This document shows positions 54,490 to 61,904 of a DNA stretch of 64,000 nucleotides, piece by piece. Below the pieces are notes generated by a model. The model saw only the letters and a list, made by a program, of their open reading frames with translations, was not told the origin of the DNA and ran no database searches. Each line of letters starts with the position of its first letter. Within the stretch, counting starts at the first letter, position 1. The DNA comes from CATQHW01 sp965243545 (GTDB taxonomy: Bacteria; Spirochaetota; Spirochaetia; SZUA-6; Bin103). The DNA is taken from NCBI GenBank assembly GCA_965243545.1, contig OZ251573.1, forward strand, positions 2,852,001 through 2,916,000. The letters are read 5' to 3'. The position numbers were made by a program, and so were the translations under genes.

Positions 54490-54495
54490 AGTATA
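54490..54495 (-). promoter_or_regulatory. -10 box TATACT, 9 bases before start
   Basis: Precedes the arylsulfotransferase gene in the 47-base gap after the GT39-like array. Confidence 0.55.
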
Positions 54496-54527
54496 CCAAT
54501 GCGCGGCTGGCCGTTGGCGCGCCGGCG

Positions 54528-56963
54528 CTAGTCGCCGGCGCGGAACTCCGCGCTCCAGAGTTGACCCTGCCCGCTCCTGAACTGGCCGGTGCGGACGCGG
54601 GCGATGCCGCGCTCCCACGCGGGCAGCGGCGCCAGCGCCACGCAGGACCCGTCCAGCAGCACGCCGTGGTCGGCAAAGTCGAAGTCGCGGTTGGCAAAGC
54701 CGTACTGCCCGCCGTCGGCGGCGAGCTCCGCCGCGTCCGCCGGGAACAGGTGCAGAAAGAACCGCTCCCGCAGGTCCTCGGCGGCGCACGGTTCCTTGTG
54801 GTACGTGAGCACGGCGCCGGCGGGGTCGAGGTAGAGGTCGAACGCGGGGTGTCCGGCCGGCGCGGCGCTCGCGGCCGGCGCGCCGCGCTCGCCGGCCGCG
54901 ATTGCGGCCAGCTCCCGCCGGTAGCGGCTCACCCACGGCCCGGCGGCGGGCAGCTCGATGGTCGCTTCCAGCATGCTGCCCGCTCCGGGGGCCCAGCGGC
55001 CGACGTGCAGCGCCTGGATCGGGTAGTCGGGCAACGGGCGCCGGATCAGGCAGCGGCCGTCGAAACGCACGCCGTAGTGGCCGAACCGGAAGCCGAGCGG
55101 CTCCCAGCCTTCCTCCCGCAGCCACGCGGGAAGATCGTCGACCGCGGCGGGAACGGCCCGCACCAGGAACGGATGCACGGTATCTTCCGGGCGGCACGCT
55201 TCCTTGACCCAGGTGAGCGTCCCGCCGTCGAGGTAAAGGTCGAACTCGGACCGCAGCACCGGCTCTCCGGCCAGCGTTGCGCGGTAGGCGGCGCGGTAGC
55301 GGTCCGCGGTCGCCCCGTCCACCAGCGAGAGGTCGACCGCGGTGACCGCGAGCACCGTGTTGCGGTAAATGCGGCGCGCGTGGATGACCGGCCCGAACGG
55401 CGGTTGCGTGCGTCCAAAGATCCGGTGATCGATAGCGCTCCGGGAATTGCCGGCGAGGAAGAAGTCGGCCGCCGTTCCGGCCTCATCGGCGATGACGATC
55501 CGGTCCCGCGCCGCCGCCGGGAGGATGGATCGACTCAGCCACAGCCGTGGATTGGCGCTGTCCACGGAGAGCGTGGAATCGGGAAAGCGCTCCAGCAGAT
55601 ACTCCAGCCCCTCGCGGTACTCGGTCGTCCAATACAGCATCTGATACTGCGCGCGCAAGCGCTCCGGGGTGCGGCGGTCGACCAGGAAGTTGAAGTACGC
55701 ATGTTGATGCGGATGCAGGCGGACGAGGTCGACCGCCATGCCGGCCAGCGCCGCCCCCGCCAGTACGTAAAGGCCGCGCCGCAGCAGGCGGCCGTGCCTC
55801 AGGCTCCGGCGTTGCGCCTCGGCCAGCAGCGTCCGCAATCCGTACACCGCCAGCAGGCACGCCGGCGCGAACGTGAAGTACAGGTGCCGCCAGTCGTGAT
55901 ACACGTTGGAACGTAGCGCCGCGACGGCCGCGGCCGGCAGCGTCAGGCAGGCGAGCAGCAGCAACGCATACCGCAGCCCGGTGTTGCCGATCGCGCTGCG
56001 GGGGCAGGCGATGCCGCGCCGGACCGCCGCCGCGGCGCCGATCAGGCACAGCAGGAGCGTGGCCGGCGGCGTGGTGACCGCCATCCAGGTCGGAAGGAAG
56101 TGCGGCGGTATCCGCGGCCGGCGGACCAGCTCGCCCTGAAAAAGGGTGATGACCGGTTGCGACACCCGGACGAGTGTCGCAAACGCCTCGGCGACGGCGA
56201 ACGGATCGCCCCAAAGGTAGGGAGAGACCGCGTACAGCGTTCCCGCGGCGGCCAGTACGAACGCCGCCGTCGTGGCCGCGGCGCGCCGGCGCGCCGCCCC
56301 TCCGCGCGCCTGCAGCAGGTCCAGGGCCCGTAGCGCCGCCACCGCCGCGAACAGCATGACCCCCATGAAGCGCAAGCTGACCAGCACGCCCACGCCGGCC
56401 CCGCACGCCGCGAAGGCGGCCGCCGCGCCGCGGCGGAAGGCGCGTTCGAGCAGGTAGAGGGCGACCATGAACAGCACCAGAAAGGGGAGGTCCTTGCTGT
56501 TGAAGAAAGAGTGGGCGTAGAGGCGGGGATGGAGCAGGAACAGCAGCAGGGCGAACAGCGCCAGCCGGCGGTCGCCGAACAGCCGGCAGGCCAGCAGGTA
56601 GCAGAACAGCCCGCCGGTGAGGAACAACAGGTGGGTGAGCAGGTGGCGGCTGAGATGGACGGCGCGGCTGTCGGTGAGGCCCAGCCCGCGCTCGGCCAGG
56701 AGCAGCGGCACTTCGATTACCACGCCGAAGTACTCTTCCCAGGGCTGCCTCGCCGGGGCGTACAGGTCCTGGTTGGTAAACGGGCCGCCGTCTCCCAGCA
56801 CGGAGCGGAGCGCCGTGATTCCATAACTGCGCGACCTGGCTTCGTCCCACGACACGCCGTAGTCGTCGACAACGGCGGCGCCCGCCACCGCGAACGCCGC
56901 CAGCACGAGAGCCGCCGGCGCGTACTGCCGGCGTGCGCCGGCCGGCGCGGATGCGGGCGTCAC
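54528..56963 (-). CDS. GT39-like membrane glycosyltransferase, tandem copy 4 (last of array)
   Basis: The product is 811 residues from a GTG overlapping the upstream copy's stop (GTGA). The catalytic loop is the fullest of the family here, DDYGVSWDEARSRS, with the Asp-Glu pair of PMT-type GT-C enzymes. Membrane segments and the FNSKDLPF loop match the other copies. The soluble domain carries an internal module (54990-55240, VKEACRPED, RCLI) and a C-terminal module (54580-54845, YHKEPC, GSCVAL, RTGQF). It is the most diverged copy of the array. Confidence 0.87.
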   Translation of the reverse strand: MTPASAPAGARRQYAPAALVLAAFAVAGAAVVDDYGVSWDEARSRSYGITALRSVLGDGGPFTNQDLYAPARQPWEEYFGVVIEVPLLLAERGLGLTDSRAVHLSRHLLTHLLFLTGGLFCYLLACRLFGDRRLALFALLLFLLHPRLYAHSFFNSKDLPFLVLFMVALYLLERAFRRGAAAAFAACGAGVGVLVSLRFMGVMLFAAVAALRALDLLQARGGAARRRAAATTAAFVLAAAGTLYAVSPYLWGDPFAVAEAFATLVRVSQPVITLFQGELVRRPRIPPHFLPTWMAVTTPPATLLLCLIGAAAAVRRGIACPRSAIGNTGLRYALLLLACLTLPAAAVAALRSNVYHDWRHLYFTFAPACLLAVYGLRTLLAEAQRRSLRHGRLLRRGLYVLAGAALAGMAVDLVRLHPHQHAYFNFLVDRRTPERLRAQYQMLYWTTEYREGLEYLLERFPDSTLSVDSANPRLWLSRSILPAAARDRIVIADEAGTAADFFLAGNSRSAIDHRIFGRTQPPFGPVIHARRIYRNTVLAVTAVDLSLVDGATADRYRAAYRATLAGEPVLRSEFDLYLDGGTLTWVKEACRPEDTVHPFLVRAVPAAVDDLPAWLREEGWEPLGFRFGHYGVRFDGRCLIRRPLPDYPIQALHVGRWAPGAGSMLEATIELPAAGPWVSRYRRELAAIAAGERGAPAASAAPAGHPAFDLYLDPAGAVLTYHKEPCAAEDLRERFFLHLFPADAAELAADGGQYGFANRDFDFADHGVLLDGSCVALAPLPAWERGIARVRTGQFRSGQGQLWSAEFRAGD

Positions 56964-59422
56964 TTCGGTGCGAACTCCACGCTCCAGCCGTTGAACTGGC
57001 TGGCGCGGACGCGGGCGATGCCGCCTTCGTAGGCGGGCAGCGGGACCAGCGCCACGCAGGCGCCGCCCGGCAGCATGACGCCGTGCTTGGGAAAGAAAAA
57101 ACCGTGGTTGTAGAAGCCGTCCGCTTGCTCGCGCGCGGCCAGCTCCGCCGGGTCGGCCGGAAACACGTGCAGGTAGAAGCGCTCCCGCAGATCCTCGGGC
57201 GCGCACGGCTCCTTGTGGTAGGTGAGCGCGGCGCCGGCGGCGTCGAGGTAGAGGTCAAAGGCTGCGCGTCCGGCGGGCGCGCCGCGCGCGTCCGGCGGGC
57301 CGCGCTCGCCGGACACGATCGCGGCATGCGCGGACCAATAGCGGCTTGCCGGCGGTACCGGCGGTTGCCCCGGGGCCAGGTCGATGACCGCTTCCAACAG
57401 CCGCAAGCCGCGGACGCCGGGGGCCGGCCGTCCGACCTCGAGCGCCCGGAGGGGGTAGTCCGGCAACGGGCGCCGGATCACGCAACGGCCGTCGAAGCGC
57501 ACGCCGAAGCGGCCGAACCAGAAGTCGAGCGGTTGCCAGCCGTCAGCGCGGTAGACCGCCGGCAGGTCGCGGACCGCCGCCGGAACGGCCCGCAAGGTGA
57601 ATCGGTGCGCGGTGTCCTCGTGGCGGCACGACTCTTTGACGTACGTGAGCGTCCCGCCGTCCAGGTAGAGGTCGAACTGCGACCGAACCAGCGGCTCCGC
57701 GGCTGCCGCCGGATACGCGGCGCGGTACGCGGCGGCGGCGCCGTCGATCAGGGAAAGGTCGACGGCGGTGACCGCGAGCACAGTGTTGCGGTAGACGCGC
57801 CGCGCGTAGAGGACCGGTACGAATCGATCTTCAGGGAGCTTCCTGGCGATGAAGAACTGCGGGCTGCGCTCGGCATCGCCGGCAATCACGATGCGGCGGC
57901 GCGCCTCCGCCGGGAGGATGAGCCGATCGCGCCACAGGCGCCGGCGATTGCCCGCGTCCACGCGGAGCGTGGCATCGGGAAAGCGTGCGAGCAGATACTC
58001 CAGTCCTTCCCGGGCCCCGGTCCCCCAGTGCAGCAGGCGGTACTGCGTGCGCAGGTACTCCGGGGTGCGGCGGTCCGTCAGCGCGTTGAAGTACCCCTGC
58101 TGATAGGGATGCAGGCGTACGACGTCGACCGCCATGCCGGCCAGCGCCGCCGCCGCCAGGGCGCTGAGGCCGCGGCGCAGCCGGATGCCCCACTGCGGCG
58201 GCGCGCCCCTCCGTAGCGAGATGGCCCGCGCCGCGGTCAGCAGCGCGCGCAGGCCGTAGACCGCCAGCAGGCACGCCGGCGCGTAGAGGAAGTACATGTG
58301 CCGCCAACCGTCGTAGAGGTTGGCCCGCAACGCCACGACGGCCGCAGCCGGCAGCGCCAGGCAGGCGGCCAGCAGCAACGCGAAGCGCTGCGCGGTGTTG
58401 CCGGCGGCGCTGCGGGGGCGGGCGATGCCGCGTCCGATTGCCGCCGCCACGCCGGCCAGGCACAGCAGGAGCGTCGCCGGCGGCGTGGTGATCGCCATCC
58501 AGACCGGCAGGTAAAGCGGCGGAAGCGCCGGCCAGCGCACCAGCTCGCCCCGGAAGATTTGCCTGGGGTAGGACGGATACCCTCCCGCGAGCGCCGTGAA
58601 CCGATCGACGACGGCGAGCGGATCGCGCCAGAGATACGGAGAGAGCGCGTACAGCGTCCCGCAGGCGGCCAGCGCGAAGGCGCCCGCGGTGGTCAATACG
58701 CGCCGGCGCTCCGCGCCGTCGCGCGCTTGCAGCAGGTCGAGCGCCCGCAGCCCCACCACCGCCGCGAACAGCATGACCCCCATGATGCGCAGATCGACCA
58801 GTACGCCCACGCCGGCCCCGCACAGGGCGAACGCTGCCGCCGTATCGCGGCGGAACGCGCGCTGAATCAGGTAAAGGGCGATCATGAACGCCGTCATGAA
58901 CGGGAGGTCCTTGGTGTTGAAGAAGGAGTGCGCGTAGAGGCGCGGATGGAGCAGGAACAGCAGCAGCGCGAACAGCGCCAGACAGCGGTCGCCGAACAGG
59001 CGGTAGACCAGCAGGTAGCAGAAGAAGCCGCCGGTGAGAAAGAACAGATGGGTCAACAGGTGGCGGCTCAGAAAGACGGCGCGGCTGTCGGCAAGGCCGA
59101 GCAGCCGCTCGATCAGGATCAGCGGCGCTTCGAACGCGACGCCGTAGTACCGGTCGTACGGCTCCAGCACCGGGCCGTAGTCCGGGTCGGCAATCATCCG
59201 GTCGGCGGGCAGGTCGGCGGCGCCCGGCAGCGCGGAGTTGACCGCCGCCTGCCCGATGAGGCGTTGCGTGTCCGCGTCCGCAGCCACGCCGTAGTCGTCG
59301 AGGACGAGCACGCCCGCCAACGCGAACACTGCCAGCGCGACCGCGGCCGGCGCGAACGGCGCACGCCATGCCGCCGCCAAACGCCCCGCGACCGTGCGGC
59401 CCGCGACCGTGCGGCTAGTCAC
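56960..59422 (-). CDS. GT39-like membrane glycosyltransferase, tandem copy 3
   Basis: The product is 820 residues from a GTG at 59422, overlapping the upstream copy. The N-terminus has two tandem RTVAG repeats. The loop reads DDYGVAADADTQRL, so the Glu of the acidic pair is Ala. The rest of the membrane domain, including FNTKDLPF, is intact. Modules lie at 57425-57680 (internal, VKESC, GRCVIR) and 56993-57262 (C-terminal, YHKEPC, GACVAL, RASQF). Confidence 0.87.
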   Translation of the reverse strand: MTSRTVAGRTVAGRLAAAWRAPFAPAAVALAVFALAGVLVLDDYGVAADADTQRLIGQAAVNSALPGAADLPADRMIADPDYGPVLEPYDRYYGVAFEAPLILIERLLGLADSRAVFLSRHLLTHLFFLTGGFFCYLLVYRLFGDRCLALFALLLFLLHPRLYAHSFFNTKDLPFMTAFMIALYLIQRAFRRDTAAAFALCGAGVGVLVDLRIMGVMLFAAVVGLRALDLLQARDGAERRRVLTTAGAFALAACGTLYALSPYLWRDPLAVVDRFTALAGGYPSYPRQIFRGELVRWPALPPLYLPVWMAITTPPATLLLCLAGVAAAIGRGIARPRSAAGNTAQRFALLLAACLALPAAAVVALRANLYDGWRHMYFLYAPACLLAVYGLRALLTAARAISLRRGAPPQWGIRLRRGLSALAAAALAGMAVDVVRLHPYQQGYFNALTDRRTPEYLRTQYRLLHWGTGAREGLEYLLARFPDATLRVDAGNRRRLWRDRLILPAEARRRIVIAGDAERSPQFFIARKLPEDRFVPVLYARRVYRNTVLAVTAVDLSLIDGAAAAYRAAYPAAAAEPLVRSQFDLYLDGGTLTYVKESCRHEDTAHRFTLRAVPAAVRDLPAVYRADGWQPLDFWFGRFGVRFDGRCVIRRPLPDYPLRALEVGRPAPGVRGLRLLEAVIDLAPGQPPVPPASRYWSAHAAIVSGERGPPDARGAPAGRAAFDLYLDAAGAALTYHKEPCAPEDLRERFYLHVFPADPAELAAREQADGFYNHGFFFPKHGVMLPGGACVALVPLPAYEGGIARVRASQFNGWSVEFAPK
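59387..59414 (-). repeat. Tandem RTVAG-coding repeat at gene start (copy 3)
   Basis: Two copies of cccgcgaccgtgcg flank the start of the gene. The same pair occurs at 61866-61894 at the start of copy 2. Confidence 0.85.
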
Positions 59423-61904
59423 CGGCCGGGAACTCCACGCTCCAGCCGTTGCCCTGGCTGGTGCGGATGCGGGCGATGCCGCGCTCGTAGGCGGGCAGCG
59501 GGACCAGCGCCACGCAGGCGCCGCCGGGCAGCAGCACGCCGTGCTCGGCAAAGAAAAAACCGTAGTTGTGGAAGCCGGACTGCCGCTCGCGCGCGGCCAG
59601 CTCCGCCGGGTCCGCCGGAAACACGTGCAGGTAGAAGCGATCCCGCAGCTCCTCGGGCGCGCACGGTTCCTTGTGGTAGGCGAGCTCGGCGCCGGCAGCG
59701 TCGAGATAGAGTTCGAAGGCTGCGCGTCCGGTTGGCGCGGCGCGTCCGGTTGGCGCGGCGCGGGCCGCCGGCGCACCCCGTTCCCCGGCGGAGATCGCCG
59801 CATGCGCCCGCCAGTGCGGGCTCGCCGGCCAGCGCCGGCGCACCGACGGTGTTCCTGCGCGCAGGTCGATGGCCGCTTCCATCTGCCGCAGGTTGCGGAC
59901 GACGCGGAGCCAGCGTCCGACTTCGAGCGTGCGGATGGGGTAATCCGGCAACGGGCGCCGGATCATGCAGCGGCCGTGGAAACGGACGCCGTAGCGGCCG
60001 AACCGGAAGTCGAGCGGTTGCCAGCCGCGCGCGCGGTGGATCACCGGGAGATCTTCGACTGTTTCGGGAACGGCCCGCAACAGGAACCGATGCTCGATAT
60101 CCTCCGGGCCGCACGGCTCTTTGACGTAGGTGAGCGCGGCGCCGTCGAAGTAGAGGTCGAATTGCGACCGCACCAGCGGCTCCCCGGCCACCGCGGCGCG
60201 GTACGCGGCATGGTAGCCGTCCGCGGCCGCCGCGTCGTCCGCCAGCGACAAGTCGACCGCGGTGACCGCGAGCACGGTGTTGCGGTAGATACGGCGCGCG
60301 TAGAGGACCGGCGCCAATGCATCATCGGGGAACCGCCGGGTGACGTAGAAGTGCGGGCTGCGCTCGGCGGCGTCGGCGATGACGATGCGGCGGCGAGACT
60401 CCGCCGGGAGGACGAGCGAATTGTACCGCACGTTGCGGCGATTGTTGCTGTCCACGTGGAGCGTGGCGTCGGGATAGCGTGCGAGCAGATACTCCAGTCC
60501 GTCCCGCACTTCGGCCCCATAGTGCAGCATCCGGTACTGCGTGCGCAGGTGCTCGGGCGTCCGGCGGTCCACCAGAAGGTTGAAGTATCCATACTGAAAG
60601 GGATGCAGGCGCACCACCACGACCACCATGCCGGCCAGCGCCGCCGCCGCCAGGACGCAGACGCCGCGGCGCAGCCGGACGCGCCTCCGCGGCGGGACGG
60701 CCCGCGCCGCAGCCAGCAGCGCGCGCAGGCCGTAGACCGCCAGCAGGCATGCCGGCGCGTAGAGAAAGTACAGGTGCCGCCAGTCGCTGTGCAGGTTGGG
60801 TTGCAGCGCCGCGACGGCGGCCACCGGCAGCGCCAGGCAGGCGGCCAGCAGCAACGCGAAGCGCAGCTCCGTGTTGGCGGCGGCGCTGCGGGGCCGGACG
60901 GCGGCGCGCCGGATCACCGCCGCCGCGCCGGTCAGGCACAGCAGGAGCGTGGCCGGCGGGGTGGTGATCGCCATCCAGGTGGGAAGGTAGTGCGGCGGGA
61001 CCCACCGCGCGGGTAGCAACTCGCCCCGGAACAGCGTGGGTACGTACGTCGGATGCCTGGCCAGCGTGGTGACCGCGTCGACGATGGCGAGCGGATCGCG
61101 CCAGAGATACGGGGAGAGCGCGTACAGCGTTCCCGCCGCGGCCACAATGAACACTCCCGCCGCGCCCAGCACGCGCCGCCGCTCCGCCCGGCCGCGCGCC
61201 TGCAGCAGGTCGAGCGCCCGCAGACCGGCCACCGCCGCGAACAGCATGACCCCCATGACGCGCAGATTGACCAGCACGCCCACGCCGGCGCCGCACAGGG
61301 CGAACCCCGCCGCCGTGCCGCGGCGGAACGCGCGTTCGATCAGGTAGAGGGCGATCATGAACATCGCCAGGAACGGGAGGTCCTTGGTGTTGAAGAACGA
61401 GTGCGCGTACAGCCGGGGATGGAGCAGGAACAGCAGCAGCGCGAACAGCGCCAGCCGGCGGTCGCCGAACAGGCGGCAGGCAAGCAGATAGCAGAACCAG
61501 CCGCCGGTGAGGAAGAACAGGTGGGTCAGCAGGCGGCGGCTGAGAAAGACGGCGCGGCTGTCGGCAAGCCCCAGCACGCGCTCGACCATGATCAGCGGCG
61601 CCTCGAACGCGACGCCGTAGTAGCGGACGGGCGGCTGGATCAGGGGGCCGTACTCCGGGTGGTGAATCATTCGATCGGCGGGCAGGTCGGCGGCGCCCGG
61701 CAGCAGGGAGTTGATCACCTCCTGCGCGAGCAGTCGCTGATCGGGCTCGTCCGCGGCCACCCCGTAGTCGCCGCCGACGGCCGCGCCCACGGCCGCGAAC
61801 GCCGCCAGCACCAGCGCCGCCGGCGCACTGCGAACGGCGCCGGTCCACGCCGGTGAACGGTTTCCGCCCGCGACCGTGCGCCCCGCGACCGTGCGTCTAC
61901 TCAC
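59415..61904 (-). CDS. GT39-like membrane glycosyltransferase, tandem copy 2
   Basis: The product is 829 residues from a GTG at 61904. RTVAG is again tandemly repeated at the start. The loop reads GGDYGVAADEPDQRL: the acidic pair DE is kept, but the upstream DD is GD. Internal module at 59912-60166 (VKEPC, GRCMIR) and C-terminal module at 59452-59720 (YHKEPC, GACVAL, RTSQ). It is similar along its length to its neighbours, so gene conversion or unequal crossing-over is likely. Confidence 0.87.
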   Translation of the reverse strand: MSRRTVAGRTVAGGNRSPAWTGAVRSAPAALVLAAFAAVGAAVGGDYGVAADEPDQRLLAQEVINSLLPGAADLPADRMIHHPEYGPLIQPPVRYYGVAFEAPLIMVERVLGLADSRAVFLSRRLLTHLFFLTGGWFCYLLACRLFGDRRLALFALLLFLLHPRLYAHSFFNTKDLPFLAMFMIALYLIERAFRRGTAAGFALCGAGVGVLVNLRVMGVMLFAAVAGLRALDLLQARGRAERRRVLGAAGVFIVAAAGTLYALSPYLWRDPLAIVDAVTTLARHPTYVPTLFRGELLPARWVPPHYLPTWMAITTPPATLLLCLTGAAAVIRRAAVRPRSAAANTELRFALLLAACLALPVAAVAALQPNLHSDWRHLYFLYAPACLLAVYGLRALLAAARAVPPRRRVRLRRGVCVLAAAALAGMVVVVVRLHPFQYGYFNLLVDRRTPEHLRTQYRMLHYGAEVRDGLEYLLARYPDATLHVDSNNRRNVRYNSLVLPAESRRRIVIADAAERSPHFYVTRRFPDDALAPVLYARRIYRNTVLAVTAVDLSLADDAAAADGYHAAYRAAVAGEPLVRSQFDLYFDGAALTYVKEPCGPEDIEHRFLLRAVPETVEDLPVIHRARGWQPLDFRFGRYGVRFHGRCMIRRPLPDYPIRTLEVGRWLRVVRNLRQMEAAIDLRAGTPSVRRRWPASPHWRAHAAISAGERGAPAARAAPTGRAAPTGRAAFELYLDAAGAELAYHKEPCAPEELRDRFYLHVFPADPAELAARERQSGFHNYGFFFAEHGVLLPGGACVALVPLPAYERGIARIRTSQGNGWSVEFPAGD
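61866..61894 (-). repeat. Tandem RTVAG-coding repeat at gene start (copy 2)
   Basis: Same 14-base unit as at 59387-59414, in duplicate. It shows that array junctions share identical joints, as expected from unequal crossing-over. Confidence 0.85.
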
